From assembly GCA_944388735.1 (NCBI GenBank), contig CALXJX010000008.1, forward strand, positions 1-43,587: a DNA stretch of 43,587 nucleotides. The letters are read 5' to 3'. Position numbers and translations under genes: made by a program. The number at the start of each line of letters is the position of its first letter. Within the stretch, counting starts at the first letter, position 1. Under the pieces are notes generated by a model. It searched no databases and was not told the DNA's origin. It was given only the letters and a program-made list of their open reading frames with translations. Positions 15,913 through 25,532 of the stretch are shown here, in pieces. The stretch comes from an uncultured Clostridia bacterium (GTDB taxonomy: Bacteria; Bacillota; Clostridia; TANB77; CAG-508).

Positions 15913-17559
15913 TTATCCCATATAGTCTCTTAATTTTTTACTTCTACTAGGATGTCTTAGTTTTCTTAATGCTTTTGCTTCAATTTGTCTTATTCTTTCT
16001 CTTGTTACTTGGAATTCTCTACCAACTTCTTCTAATGTTCTAGATTTTCCGTCTTCTAAGCCAAATCTTAGTTTTAACACTTTTGCTTCTCTTGGTGTTA
16101 ATGTTTCCATTACATCTTCTAATTGCTCTTTTAATAAAGTATATGCTGCCGAATCATGTGGAGCAGGACTATCTTCGTCTTGTATGAAGTCTCCTAAATG
16201 GCTATCGTCTTCTTCTCCTATTGGTGTTTCTAATGAAACTGGGTCTTGTGCAATTTTTTGTATTTCAATTACTTTTTCAACTGGTATTTCCATTTCTTTT
16301 GCTATCTCTTCTGGGGTTGGTTCTCTTCCCATTTGTTGTAATAGATGTCTTGATGTTCGAATTAATTTATTTATTGTTTCTACCATGTGCACTGGTATTC
16401 TTATAGTTCTTGCCTGATCTGCTATTGCTCTTGTAATAGCTTGTCTAATCCACCATGTAGCATAAGTACTAAATTTAAATCCTTTTGTATAGTCGAATTT
16501 TTCTACTGCTTTTATTAATCCCATATTTCCTTCTTGAATTAAATCTAAAAATAGCATTCCTCTTCCAACATATTTTTTTGCAATACTTACAACTAATCTT
16601 AGGTTTGATTCAGCTAATTTTTGTCTTGCTTCTTCGTCATTATTTAATATTCTTTTAGCTAAGTCTAATTCTTCATCAAATGTTAAAAGTGGTATTCTTC
16701 CTATTTCTCTTAAATACATTCTTACTGGGTCATCTACATTTATTCCTTCGTAACTTGTGTCTGTTATTTCATCTAGTTTTAAGTCCTCTACTTCTTTTAA
16801 GTCTTCTATGTCTGGTTCTTCATCCATATCATCTGACAAGTCTACTCCTAATTCTTCAAATGCATCGAATACTTTGTCTATTTGGTCTGGATTTACATCA
16901 TCTAATTCTGTGGCTAAATCCCCATAAGTTATTTGTCCTTTTTCTTTTGCTTTTTTTAGTATGCTATTTACTTTGTCTTCTTTAATTTTTTCGTCTTCTT
17001 CTATTTGTTCTTTTTGCTCTGTGTCTTTTATTTCTTCTAAGTTTTCAATCGCTTTAGCTTTTGTTTCTTTTCTTGCTTTTTCCATTTTTTCTATTTTTTT
17101 GTTTTCTTCTTTTGAATTATCATTTTCTTGTTTTTTTATTTTTTCATCTTTTATTTTATCGTTTTCTTGTTTTTCTGTTTTTTCGTCTTTTGTTTTATCG
17201 TTTTCTTGTTTTTCTATTTTTTCGTCTTTTGTTTTATCGTTTTCTTGTTTTTCTATTTTTTGTTCTTTTATTTTATCATTTTCTTTATTGTCTGCTTTTT
17301 TTGTTTTAGAAGTTTTGCTTTTTGATGTTTTTTCTTTTATATCTTCTTTTGATTTTGTTAGTTCCTCTTGATTGTTTTTTTCTTTATTATTTAACTTCTT
17401 TTCTTCTTTTTTCTGTTCATTTTTTGTTTCGTTTTTTTTATTTTTTGATTTTGTCTTTTCTTCTTTTTTTACAGATATTTTCTTATTTGATTCTCTTGTT
17501 TCTTTTTTATTTTCTTCTATCCCTGTTATGTCTTCTACATTTTCTTTTTTCTTTGACAT
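15913..17559 (-). CDS. rpoD: Primary RNA polymerase sigma factor, with an expanded Lys/Glu-rich N-terminus
   Basis: The housekeeping sigma-70 factor. After an unusual N-terminal extension of about 200 residues made mainly of K, E, N, D and S come region 1.1 ([20 protein letters not shown]), 1.2 ([16 protein letters not shown]), region 2 ([20 protein letters not shown]; the -10 recognition part [20 protein letters not shown]), region 3, and region 4 ([35 protein letters not shown]). At about 548 residues it is well above the roughly 360-380 usual in Clostridia, all from the extension, which includes four 13-residue repeats. The start at 17559 follows TAGGGGTG, where the TAG is the dnaG stop codon, so the genes are coupled. 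Confidence 0.95.
   Translation of the reverse strand: MSKKKENVEDITGIEENKKETRESNKKISVKKEEKTKSKNKKNETKNEQKKEEKKLNNKEKNNQEELTKSKEDIKEKTSKSKTSKTKKADNKENDKIKEQKIEKQENDKTKDEKIEKQENDKTKDEKTEKQENDKIKDEKIKKQENDNSKEENKKIEKMEKARKETKAKAIENLEEIKDTEQKEQIEEDEKIKEDKVNSILKKAKEKGQITYGDLATELDDVNPDQIDKVFDAFEELGVDLSDDMDEEPDIEDLKEVEDLKLDEITDTSYEGINVDDPVRMYLREIGRIPLLTFDEELDLAKRILNNDEEARQKLAESNLRLVVSIAKKYVGRGMLFLDLIQEGNMGLIKAVEKFDYTKGFKFSTYATWWIRQAITRAIADQARTIRIPVHMVETINKLIRTSRHLLQQMGREPTPEEIAKEMEIPVEKVIEIQKIAQDPVSLETPIGEEDDSHLGDFIQDEDSPAPHDSAAYTLLKEQLEDVMETLTPREAKVLKLRFGLEDGKSRTLEEVGREFQVTRERIRQIEAKALRKLRHPSRSKKLRDYMG
17128..17283 (-). repeat. Four tandem 39-bp repeats within rpoD
   Basis: Four 13-codon units encode [39 protein letters not shown] and [13 protein letters not shown], followed by a partial fifth (ENDNSKEEN). 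They stay in frame and are nearly identical in DNA, so the array is young and its copy number may vary between strains. Confidence 0.85.
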
Positions 17560-17570
17560 TTTTTTCACCC

Positions 17571-19358
17571 CTACTTAATTCTTGCTAACCTAATAATAAT
17601 ATTATTTAGCTCTTTTTCTAATTCCTTCTTTTTTATATCGTCTATGTTTTCGTCTAACTGCTTTAAAATTTCAAATTTTCTTTCATTTAGATTTTCTTTC
17701 TGATATGCCTGTATAATATCATCAATTGCTTTTTCCATATCGTTAATTTCATAATCTTCTGCCATAATCATTGTTATATGGTTCTGTTCTTCCTCGTTTA
17801 AGTTATCAATTATACTATTTATATTACTATTTCCCTTTTCAAATTCTTCATACAACTTTTTTGCAATTTCTTTGTTTATTGGATATTTGAAGTCTTCAAT
17901 TTTAATATTTTGTTTTATTAATTGATAAATCCCTTCATCTCCTGTTAATAAAATTGAAATTATAGTATTTTCTCTTTTTTTAATAGCCTCTGAAACCTGT
18001 ATTTTATTATTGTTTTCATGTCTAATAACTGGCTTAGCTTTTTCTAAAATTTTACTATTTTTTTCTCCTGAATAAGTTAATTTATTCACTTCTGCATAGA
18101 TTGCTTCTTTTGATATATCATAGCTATCTGCAATTTTTTCTATGTATACTTCTCTTTCTATTGTATTATCAACTTTTGCGATTAGTTTTGCAATTTCATT
18201 TAAGAATTTAATTTTATCATTTGTATTTTCCAAATTTAAATTTTGTTTTAATAATTTAACTTTAAATTCTATTACTGAAATAGCTTTTTCAACTAAGTTT
18301 TGAAATCTAGCATTTCCGTATTTTATTATGTATTCGTCAGGGTCTTTTGCTCCTTCCATTTGCAATACCCTAATATCACATCCCATATTTTGTAATATTT
18401 CCATTGCTCGAACTTTGGCAGTTTGTCCAGCTTCATCCGAATCAAAACTTAGAACAATTTGTTCTGTGTTATTTCTTAATAAATAGCCTTGGTTTTGTGT
18501 CAAGGCTGTTCCAAGTGGAGCTACTACATTTGTGATTCCTCTTTGATGTAAAGATATAACATCCATATACCCTTCTACTATTAATAATCTTTGTTTTATA
18601 TCTTTACTTTTTTTTGCTACATTTAAACCAAATAGATGTCTTCCTTTACTATATACGACATTTTCTGGTGAATTTATATATTTTGGCTTCGAATCATCTA
18701 GTACTCTACCTCCAAATGCAATTACTCTTCCTCTTGCATCACAAATTGGAAACATTAATCTATTTCTATATCTATCTATGTATTGGCCTCTTTCATTTCT
18801 ATTGACTAGTCCTGATTCTAAAATTTCTCTTTCTTCAAATCCCTGTGCTTTTAGTTGTTTATATAATTCATCAAAACTACCTGAGAAACCAATTTGAAAT
18901 GCTTTTAATGTTTCATTTGTTAATCTTCTTTTTTTTACATATTCTTGTGCAATTTTTGATTCCAGTTTATATAAATTTTCGTGATAGTAATTGGCTGCAA
19001 ATTCATTGATTTTTAATACTTTTGATTTTAATATTTCTTTAGCATTATCTCCTCCACTTTCTAGTGTTGGTAGTTGTATATTACTTCTTTCTGCTAATGT
19101 TTGAACTGCTTCGACAAAGTTAATTCCTTCGATTTTTGTAAGAAATGTAAAGACATTTCCTCCTACTCCACATCCAAAGCAGTGAAATATTTGTTTATCT
19201 GGTGAAACTGAAAAAGAGGGGGATTTTTCATTGTGAAATGGACATAACCCAAAGTAGTTTCGCCCACTTCTTTTTAAATGCACATATTGTGATATTATAT
19301 CTACTATATCGTTCGTTTGCCTTACTTCTTCAATTATTTCATCACTATATCGTAGCAT
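17571..19358 (-). CDS. dnaG: DNA primase
   Basis: Makes RNA primers at the replication fork. The N-terminal CHC2 zinc finger is intact: [16 protein letters not shown] and [10 protein letters not shown] give the C-H-C-C set. The catalytic core follows, with the RNAP-type fold ([21 protein letters not shown]) and the TOPRIM domain ([37 protein letters not shown]). The C-terminal part is the helicase-interaction region. The length of 595 is normal. GAGAGGAAAAA before the ATG fixes the start. It leads a dnaG-rpoD operon; the rpsU gene that often precedes this pair is absent. Confidence 0.96.
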   Translation of the reverse strand: MLRYSDEIIEEVRQTNDIVDIISQYVHLKRSGRNYFGLCPFHNEKSPSFSVSPDKQIFHCFGCGVGGNVFTFLTKIEGINFVEAVQTLAERSNIQLPTLESGGDNAKEILKSKVLKINEFAANYYHENLYKLESKIAQEYVKKRRLTNETLKAFQIGFSGSFDELYKQLKAQGFEEREILESGLVNRNERGQYIDRYRNRLMFPICDARGRVIAFGGRVLDDSKPKYINSPENVVYSKGRHLFGLNVAKKSKDIKQRLLIVEGYMDVISLHQRGITNVVAPLGTALTQNQGYLLRNNTEQIVLSFDSDEAGQTAKVRAMEILQNMGCDIRVLQMEGAKDPDEYIIKYGNARFQNLVEKAISVIEFKVKLLKQNLNLENTNDKIKFLNEIAKLIAKVDNTIEREVYIEKIADSYDISKEAIYAEVNKLTYSGEKNSKILEKAKPVIRHENNNKIQVSEAIKKRENTIISILLTGDEGIYQLIKQNIKIEDFKYPINKEIAKKLYEEFEKGNSNINSIIDNLNEEEQNHITMIMAEDYEINDMEKAIDDIIQAYQKENLNERKFEILKQLDENIDDIKKKELEKELNNIIIRLARIK

Positions 19359-19390
19359 TTTTTCCTCTCTTTCTTTATTTTTTGAAACTT

Positions 19391-19418
19391 TCTATATTCT
19401 TGTTTTTCCCTTTGTCAA
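19391..19418 (-). promoter_or_regulatory. SigA-type promoter of dnaG-rpoD
   Basis: A consensus TTGACA (19413-19418) and TATAGA (19391-19396) with a 16-bp spacer, about 30 bases before the dnaG start codon. Confidence 0.65.
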
Positions 19419-19514
19419 CTTGCTTTTTTGATTGTTTGTGTAAATATCAGTAATTATATTATTCGACACATTTTACATAAATCCTTCTTTATACAAAAAA
19501 TTTCCTTATAAAAA

Positions 19515-19870
19515 TCTAACTGTTCAAACACCAAAGGAAGAGAGTATAATTTCTTGAGTTAGATTCGAATGTGCCGTGAAATAAATGTATAAATTCTTAG
19601 CTTTAAATAACTGAGGAAGCGTGATTAACGAGAGGCTCGGTTATTTAAAGCTTAGAATTTATAATTGAAAGAACAATAGCGGGCTTCTTAAACATTTTCT
19701 CTGTTTATAATTTTTTAATGCCCACGTCATTGTTCGTGCGCCAATTTTACGTTAGTAAAATTGTGTGCAATGATGTTTAGTTATAGAAAATCTCATTTTC
19801 TATAACTGACCAAGCCGAGAAGATAACGAAAGAAATTATACTCTCTTCCTTTGATGTTTGAACAGTTAGA
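19515..19870. mobile_element. 356-bp MITE-like element carrying a nested second element
   Basis: Terminal inverted repeats of about 41 bp begin TCTAACTGTTCAAACACC; the arms differ at one base (CACC/CATC). Read on the opposite strand it has the same plan as the element at 9564-9780: CTCGGCTTGG, then the inner hairpin (arms 19592-19615 and 19636-19659), then CGGCACATTCGAATC. The 20-nt inner loop (19616-19635) is the exact reverse complement of the loop at 9661-9680. Between motif and hairpin an extra piece of about 98 bp (19671-19768) is inserted. No transposase frame and no clear target duplication were found. It fills most of the dnaG / alarmone synthetase gap. Confidence 0.8.
19671..19768 (+). 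mobile_element. Nested copy of the 100-bp hairpin element
   Basis: It runs from GAACAATAGCGGGCTT to GTGTGC. It shares its order with the solo copy at 30385-30484 on the other strand: GAACAAT, GCGGGCTT, TTTATAA, CATTGTTCGT, CCAATTTTAC, GTAAAATTGTGTGC. The first hairpin has partly decayed here (AATGCCCACG instead of AAGCCCGC), so it is probably an old insertion. Confidence 0.65.
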
Positions 19871-19879
19871 TAAACCTAC

Positions 19880-20554
19880 CTACCCTTCTGATAAAAGCAT
19901 CATTTTATTATCCAATTTATTTACCATTTTTGCATAACTAACTAATTCTTTTGACTCCTTTTTAGATAGTTCTCTATCTGGTTTGTATTTCATTTTGTGT
20001 TCTAGGCTTGCCCAGAAGTCCATTGCCAATGTTCTTATTTGTATTTCTACTTTTACATACAATATTTTTTGTGATAATGTTACAGGAACTTCTACTATTA
20101 AATGATAACTAGAATATCCTGATTCTTTTGGATATGAAATATAATCTTTTTCATTTAGAATGTTTAGTCCTGGTAATTTTTCTATCACGTTTCTAATTGA
20201 ATATATATCTTTTTTTAGAGGACATATTACTCTAACTCCTGCTATATCATTAATATTTTCTATCATTTCTTTATATGTAAGTTTACATTGTTTTTGTTCC
20301 ATTTTTTTTATTATGCTTTCTGGTTTTTTTATCCTTGTATTGATATGGTCAATTAAGTCGTAATCATAAAACATTTTAAATTCATCTTTTATTATTTCTA
20401 TTTTTGTTTCTAGTTCTCTTATTGCCATTGAATAAATGAACATTAATTTCTCAAATGTTTTGTCTTTTGTTTCAACTTTGCTTTCATAATCTAGAAAATT
20501 TTCTATTTTTACTAAGTCCAATCGATCCATTTTTTGTGTTTTTTTACTTTTCAT
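19880..20554 (-). CDS. Small alarmone synthetase (RelA/SpoT-domain GTP pyrophosphokinase family)
   Basis: A stand-alone (p)ppGpp synthetase of the RelP/RelQ type. The synthetase domain covers most of the protein: DLIDHINTRIKKPESIIKKM, DIAGVRVICPLKKDIYSIRN, the GYSSYHLIVEVP segment and the EIQIRTLAMDFWASLEHKM motif with its substrate-binding residues. There is no HD hydrolase, TGS or ACT domain, so it can make but not degrade the alarmone. GGAGAAG before the ATG at 20554 makes this the likely start; a GTG at 20578 lacks a ribosome site. Confidence 0.9.
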   Translation of the reverse strand: MKSKKTQKMDRLDLVKIENFLDYESKVETKDKTFEKLMFIYSMAIRELETKIEIIKDEFKMFYDYDLIDHINTRIKKPESIIKKMEQKQCKLTYKEMIENINDIAGVRVICPLKKDIYSIRNVIEKLPGLNILNEKDYISYPKESGYSSYHLIVEVPVTLSQKILYVKVEIQIRTLAMDFWASLEHKMKYKPDRELSKKESKELVSYAKMVNKLDNKMMLLSEG

Positions 20555-20731
20555 ATAGATCTTCTCCTTTTTACCCACCTTTTGTTTTCAGTATATGCAT
20601 ATCTTAATGGATTATTGTTTTCTTATTATATTTTTAATGTGTTTTTTGTGTGAAATCTAAAAAAAAGATTGTTATACAAAATAAATTTGTCAACAATCCC
20701 ACATATAAAAGGCTCATTCCTTGTACATATT

Positions 20732-21295
20732 TTATCTTTCAAAATCGTCATCTTTTACTTTATCTTTTTTTCTTGTATTATCATATTCAAGTACTTCGCA
20801 ATTTTTTAATTTATAATTATTATAATTTCCGTCTTTAGGCTCACCCTCAAAATAGCATCTTACATATATGCTTACTCCTGCATGAGTTACGACTAGTACA
20901 TTTTTTCCTGTATACTTTTCTTCTATCTCATCAAAAAACTCTGTTATTCTCCCCCTAAAATCAGGTAAAGATTCTATTCCTAATTTTCGCTCATTTTCAT
21001 CTGTAAAATCCACCATATTTTCACATTCACTTTTTAATTTTCCCTCTAATTCCCCATTACATCTCTCAATTATTCTGTTATCAATTTCAATCGGTTCGTC
21101 CGTAATTATTTGTGCCGTTTCAAATGCTCTTTTTAACGGACTTGAAAATACCTTGTCAAATTTAATCCCTTCTAATTTTTCTTTTGTTTTTTCTGCCTGA
21201 CTTCTTCCTTTTTCATTTAGTTCAATATCAATTCTACCTTGAAATCTTCCTTCAAGATTCCAATCTGTTTGTCCGTGTCTAACTACATATATCAT
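20732..21295 (-). CDS. Histidine phosphatase family protein (phosphoglycerate mutase-like)
   Basis: A small member of the histidine phosphatase superfamily. The catalytic His lies in the opening motif YVVRHGQTDWNLEGRFQGR, the second Arg region is SSPLKRAFETA, the acid residue is in ERCNGELEGK, and the second His is in VLVVTHAGVSIYVRC. The length of 187 fits the phosphatase rather than the 230-250-residue glycolytic mutases. The substrate cannot be named. It sits 35 bp downstream of adhE with its own GAAGG ribosome site. Confidence 0.9.
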   Translation of the reverse strand: MIYVVRHGQTDWNLEGRFQGRIDIELNEKGRSQAEKTKEKLEGIKFDKVFSSPLKRAFETAQIITDEPIEIDNRIIERCNGELEGKLKSECENMVDFTDENERKLGIESLPDFRGRITEFFDEIEEKYTGKNVLVVTHAGVSIYVRCYFEGEPKDGNYNNYKLKNCEVLEYDNTRKKDKVKDDDFER

Positions 21296-21330
21296 TTTTT
21301 AACCTTCTTTAAATAAAAAACTATTTCTAA

Positions 21331-23949
21331 TTATTCATATATTATTCCATAATAGCTATCTAATAGAATTTGTTTTAACTCACTAACAAGTGGTAACCTT
21401 GGATTTGCGGTAGTACATTGGTCTTCGAAAGCTCTATCAGCAAGCATATCTACCTTTGCCAAAAACTCTTGCTCATCTATACCTGCATCTTGGAAAGATT
21501 TTGGCATATTTAAGAATGTATTCATTTCGTTAATTTTAGAAATTAAACTTGCTATTCCTTCTTCAACCGTATCTGCTTTTAATCCCACTTTTTTAGCCAA
21601 TTGATAATACTTCTGGTCAGCTATAAAATATTCATATTTAGGGAAAGATACAAATTTCGATGGTTCTGAACTATTGTATTTAATTACATAAGGCAATAAT
21701 ATTGCATTAATTCTACCATGTGGCAAATGAAATTCTGCCCCTATTTTATGTGCTAAAGAATGATTTATTCCTAAAAACGCATTTGTAAATGCCATACCTG
21801 CAATCGTACTTGCATTGTGCATTTTCTCTCTTGCTACTTTGTCTGTTCCGTTTGTATAAGCTTTTTCCAAATACTCAAATACTAATTCTACTGCCTTTTC
21901 GGCTAATCCATCAGTATAGTCTGATGCCATGTTAGAAACATAAGCTTCAATACTATGAGTTAATACATCCATTCCTGTATCAGCAGTAACAGATTTAGGC
22001 AAGCTCATTACTAAATCAGGATCTACAATTGCAACATCTGGAGTTAATTCATAATCTGCCAAAGGATATTTTTTGTTTTTCTTCTTATCTGTAATAACTG
22101 CAAATGATGTTACTTCTGAGCCTGTACCTGAAGTTGTAGGAATAGCCACCATTTTGCATTTTGTTCCAAGTTTAGGAAATTTATATGTTCTTTTTCTAAT
22201 ATCCATGAATTTTAATTTTAAACCTTCAACATCTGCATCAGGATGTTCATAAAATAGCCACATACCTTTTGCTGCATCTATTGGACTTCCTCCACCTAAA
22301 GCAATTATAACATCAGGTTTAAAGTTATTCATAACTTCTACACCCTTTTTTATAGTATCAAATGACGGATCTGACTCGACTTCGCTAAATATCTCTGAAT
22401 GTACATATTGTTGTCTTTTTCTTAAATGATATAATATTTTATCAACATAACCTAGTTTTACCATTCCCTCATCTGTAACAATAAATGCTCTCTCTATATC
22501 TGGCATTTTCTCTAAATATTGAATAGAACCTGCTTCAAAATATATTTTTTCTGGAATTTTAAACCATTGCATATTAACCCTCCTTTTGGCTACTCTTTTT
22601 ATATTAATTAGATTAACTGATGATACATTTGCTGTTGTTGAATTTCCGCCAAATGAGCCACATCCTAAAGTTAATGACGGCATATTCGTATTATAAATAT
22701 CACCAATTGCTCCATGAGTAGACGGAGAATTAACTATAATTCTTCCTGCTTTCATTGTTTTTGAAAATTTTAATATAGTAGCTTTGTCTTCTGAGTGAAT
22801 AACTGCTGAATGTCCAAGCCCTCCAAACTCAATTAGTCTTTCTGCTTTATCAATTCCTTCATCTTCATTTTCGACTATATAATATGTTAAAACAGGGCTT
22901 AATTTCTCTTTAGAAAATGGATAATCTCTTCCAATTCCTTCTTCATAAACTACAATCACTTTCGTTTCTTTTGGTATTTCAAATCCCGCTTCTTGTGCAA
23001 TTTTGTATGGTGATTGTCCAGGAACGTGAGATTTTAATTTGTATCCATATTCTTCTGTATAATCAAACATACTATTTTTTAATTTTTCTTTTTCCTCTGG
23101 ATTAACAAAATAACATCCTGCTTTTCTCATTAGTTTTTCAAACTCTTGATATATTTCTTTATCAACTAACACTGCTTGTTCAGATGCACATATCATTCCA
23201 TTATCAAAAGCTTTTGACAATACTAAGTCATTTACAGATGTATTTAATTTAGCTGTTTTATCAATATAGCATGGAACATTTCCCGGTCCAACACCTAGTG
23301 CTGGTTTACCGCATGAATACGCAGATTTAACCATTCCTGTTCCACCTGTTGCCAATATTAAATTAACATCAGGATGGTTCATTAACATTCTTGTCGCTGT
23401 AATACTTGGTTCTTCTATCCATAATATACAATTTTCTGGTGCTCCTGCTTCTACTGCCGCATCTCTTAAAATTCTAGCAGCTTCTACACTACATTTTTGT
23501 GCTGATGGATGAAATCCGAAAATAATTACATTTCTTGTTTTGGCTGAAATAATTGATTTAAACATTGTTGTTGATGTAGGATTTGTAACTGGTGTTACTC
23601 CTGCAATAATCCCTACTGGTTCTGCAATTTCTACATATCCTTCTTCATCATTTTCACTAATGATTCCAACTGTTTTTTCATATTTAATACTATGATAAAC
23701 ATATTCTGTCGCGAACATATTTTTAGTTATTTTGTCTTCGTATATTCCTCTTTTAGTTTCTTCAACTGCCATTTTTGCAAGTTCCATGTGGTGCTCTAGT
23801 CCTGCCATTGACATGGCTTTTACAATTTTGTCGACTGTTTCTTGGTCTAAATTCATATATTCTCTTGATGCAATTTTTGCTTTTTCTACTAGTTCGTTAA
23901 TCATTTGTTGTACTTTTTGCTCATCTTGTTCTATATTTTTATCAGGCAT
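21331..23949 (-). CDS. adhE: Bifunctional acetaldehyde-CoA/alcohol dehydrogenase
   Basis: Reduces acetyl-CoA to acetaldehyde and then to ethanol, regenerating NAD in fermentation. The N-terminal aldehyde dehydrogenase half (about 1-440) shows the cofactor motif LATGGTGMVKSAYSCGKPAL and the catalytic Cys in FDNGMICASEQAVLVD. A linker (RRVNMQWFKIPEKIYFEAGS) leads to the iron-dependent alcohol dehydrogenase half: IALGGGSPIDAAKGMW, ATTSGTGSEV-like PTTSGTGSEVT, TGMDVLTHSIEAYVS and the metal-binding GINHSLAHKIGAEFHLPHGR. About 872 residues is the usual length. GGAGG is 9 bases before the ATG at 23949, better placed than the ATG at 23955. Confidence 0.97.
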   Translation of the reverse strand: MPDKNIEQDEQKVQQMINELVEKAKIASREYMNLDQETVDKIVKAMSMAGLEHHMELAKMAVEETKRGIYEDKITKNMFATEYVYHSIKYEKTVGIISENDEEGYVEIAEPVGIIAGVTPVTNPTSTTMFKSIISAKTRNVIIFGFHPSAQKCSVEAARILRDAAVEAGAPENCILWIEEPSITATRMLMNHPDVNLILATGGTGMVKSAYSCGKPALGVGPGNVPCYIDKTAKLNTSVNDLVLSKAFDNGMICASEQAVLVDKEIYQEFEKLMRKAGCYFVNPEEKEKLKNSMFDYTEEYGYKLKSHVPGQSPYKIAQEAGFEIPKETKVIVVYEEGIGRDYPFSKEKLSPVLTYYIVENEDEGIDKAERLIEFGGLGHSAVIHSEDKATILKFSKTMKAGRIIVNSPSTHGAIGDIYNTNMPSLTLGCGSFGGNSTTANVSSVNLINIKRVAKRRVNMQWFKIPEKIYFEAGSIQYLEKMPDIERAFIVTDEGMVKLGYVDKILYHLRKRQQYVHSEIFSEVESDPSFDTIKKGVEVMNNFKPDVIIALGGGSPIDAAKGMWLFYEHPDADVEGLKLKFMDIRKRTYKFPKLGTKCKMVAIPTTSGTGSEVTSFAVITDKKKNKKYPLADYELTPDVAIVDPDLVMSLPKSVTADTGMDVLTHSIEAYVSNMASDYTDGLAEKAVELVFEYLEKAYTNGTDKVAREKMHNASTIAGMAFTNAFLGINHSLAHKIGAEFHLPHGRINAILLPYVIKYNSSEPSKFVSFPKYEYFIADQKYYQLAKKVGLKADTVEEGIASLISKINEMNTFLNMPKSFQDAGIDEQEFLAKVDMLADRAFEDQCTTANPRLPLVSELKQILLDSYYGIIYE

Positions 23950-24056
23950 AAGCATGTACCTCCATTCTAATTTTCTTTAGTTTATCCAATTCTTTTATAT
24001 ATTATTATTATTAGAAAATTTTGTCAAGAGTTGCCAAATTTCAATTTTCTAGAATC

Positions 24057-24113
24057 TAACAGTTTAGAGGTAAAAGGGAAATTATGATTTCCCTTTTACC
24101 TTTGAATTGTTAC
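24057..24113. repeat. Short palindromic copy of the dispersed repeat family
   Basis: The arms TAACAGTTTAGAGGTAAAAG and, from the right side, TAACAATTCAAAGGTAAAAG pair almost fully around TATG, with the stem continuing into GGAAAT. The outer ends match the TAACAGTTCAGAGG end of the larger elements. It lies between the adhE start and the M23 gene end. Confidence 0.65.
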
Positions 24114-24142
24114 CCAAAGATAGTAATAAGTTTTTTTACCTG

Positions 24143-24181
24143 AAAATGGAACGTTTTGGTGTGTCCCAAACGTTCCATTTT
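24143..24181 (-). terminator. Hairpin at the end of the M23 peptidase gene
   Basis: AAAATGGAACGTTT and AAACGTTCCATTTT are perfect 14-bp arms around 11 bases, overlapping the stop codon of the peptidase gene. The tail on the minus strand is only TTTTCAGG, so termination may be imperfect. Confidence 0.5.
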
Positions 24182-25178
24182 AATTATTATACAAATAATT
24201 CTGTGGATTTACATGTTCCCCATTAACTCTAATTTCTAAATGTAAGTGAGGACCTGTAGAATTCCCTGTTGAGCCAACCGCTGCAATAACATCTCCTGCT
24301 TTTACGCTTTGTCCAACTGTCACATACATTTTACTAGTATGTGCATACCATGTTTCTACTCCATTTCCATGACTTATTTTCACCAAATTACCATAAGCTC
24401 CATTTCTACTGGCAAATGTTACAGTTCCGTCAGCTACAACTTTTATAGGTGTTCCTGAATTTGCTGCTATATCTAATCCTGTATGTGTAGATTTTCTAAT
24501 CCTACTGCTTACTCCATATCTTGAAGTTATTGTTCCTGATATAGGTGTTACTGCTAACTTTATGCCATTTATATCAGGTAAATTTTTTATTCTTTCTTCC
24601 TCTTCTTTTTGTTTTTGTTGCTTTATTAGTGTTTTTTCAACAGTAGTTGAAATATTTTGCTTTGCTATTTCTAAATCTGTTGTTTTTATTTTTTCTTCAT
24701 TACTTGTATATCTTTCTGCAATACTTAAATTTATTTCTTTATCTTGATTTTGCTCTTTTATTTCTTTAACCAATTCTTCTGCTTCTTCACTTGTGTCTAC
24801 TGTTTCTATTATTTTATTATTTAAAGCTATTTCATAATATTTATATGTTATATCAATATTCTCTTTTAATTTTTCTACAATTTCTTCTTCATTGGTTTCT
24901 TCTGTTCTACTTACAAGTTTTAACTCATATTCTGGATTTGTCTTTATATCAATAGTTTCTATATTTTTATCTTCATTTGCTATAACATCTTCTTTTAAAG
25001 TTTCTTCAAGTGCTACTTTATTTTTAACATATCCTAGCTCTTCTCCAGAAACACTTACTTTATAGATTGGTTTATATTTAATTAATACTATCGCGATAAT
25101 AAAACCAAAAGCTATTATTGTTATCTTAAAAAACTTTAAAATCTCTTTAGTATAGAATTTTAGTTTTTTACTTAAAAT
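24180..25178 (-). CDS. Membrane-anchored M23 peptidase (LytM-type), start codon uncertain
   Basis: A predicted peptidoglycan endopeptidase. The C-terminal LytM domain has the zinc ligands in STHTGLDIAANSG (H..D) and GPHLHLEIRVNG (HxH), with WYAHTSKMYV as the other active-site His. It is preceded by a Glu/Lys-rich coiled stretch. The frame is open well beyond the first usable TTG (24773), up to a stop just above 25178, and encodes an N-terminal helix (KITIIAFGFIIAIVLIKY) and an extracellular linker. No ATG, GTG or TTG opens that part. The GGAG at 25190-25193 sits 11 bases before an in-frame ATT. A GTG beside it is out of frame by one base. A rare ATT start or a 1-base indel in the T-run near 25174-25177 are the options. 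Confidence 0.75.
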   Translation of the reverse strand: MLSKKLKFYTKEILKFFKITIIAFGFIIAIVLIKYKPIYKVSVSGEELGYVKNKVALEETLKEDVIANEDKNIETIDIKTNPEYELKLVSRTEETNEEEIVEKLKENIDITYKYYEIALNNKIIETVDTSEEAEELVKEIKEQNQDKEINLSIAERYTSNEEKIKTTDLEIAKQNISTTVEKTLIKQQKQKEEEERIKNLPDINGIKLAVTPISGTITSRYGVSSRIRKSTHTGLDIAANSGTPIKVVADGTVTFASRNGAYGNLVKISHGNGVETWYAHTSKMYVTVGQSVKAGDVIAAVGSTGNSTGPHLHLEIRVNGEHVNPQNYLYNN

Positions 25179-25225
25179 ATATCTTCACTCTCCTTTTTGA
25201 CTGTTTTTTAACGCGACTAATGTTT

Positions 25226-25254
25226 ATTATACTATATATTCTTCCAATTTTCAA
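25226..25254 (-). promoter_or_regulatory. SigA-type promoter of the M23 peptidase gene
   Basis: Minus-strand TTGAAA (25249-25254), an exact 17-bp spacer and consensus TATAAT (25226-25231). The implied start near 25219 is about 25 bases before the GGAG ribosome site, which supports a long gene starting near 25178 rather than at 24773. Confidence 0.75.
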
Positions 25255-25532
25255 TTTATGTATACTTTATTTTTACTTTTTTCCCATTTTTTTTTATTTT
25301 TAATCGTAAGTGTCTCTGGTTTTTGCACTTTTTTCTTCCTTATTCTTACTTTTTTGGATTTATTCTCCTTTTTTCTTTGTGTGTGATTCTTAAAAATTAA
25401 ATTTTGAATAAATATTACTTCTTAAAAACTTTTTTCCATTTATTAAATTTAAGAAATACATATTTTTAGTTTTTCAAAAATTGTATAGCAGTACGTACAG
25501 TTTTATCTATATAAAAACTTTTCTTTTTTAAC

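Noticed and set aside
16961-17371. Rightward Ser/Phe-rich open frame opposite rpoD
   Set aside because: It is the complement of the Lys/Glu-rich repeats; no ribosome site and the sigma factor on the other strand is certain.
20579-20731. Possible small gene or RNA between the alarmone synthetase and phosphatase genes
   Set aside because: No open frame with a ribosome site and no stable structure could be seen; a short rightward frame there overlaps the phosphatase gene.
24057-24113. Ordinary terminator of the M23 gene
   Set aside because: It lacks a T-tract and its ends match the dispersed repeat family; a separate hairpin at 24143-24181 suits that role better.
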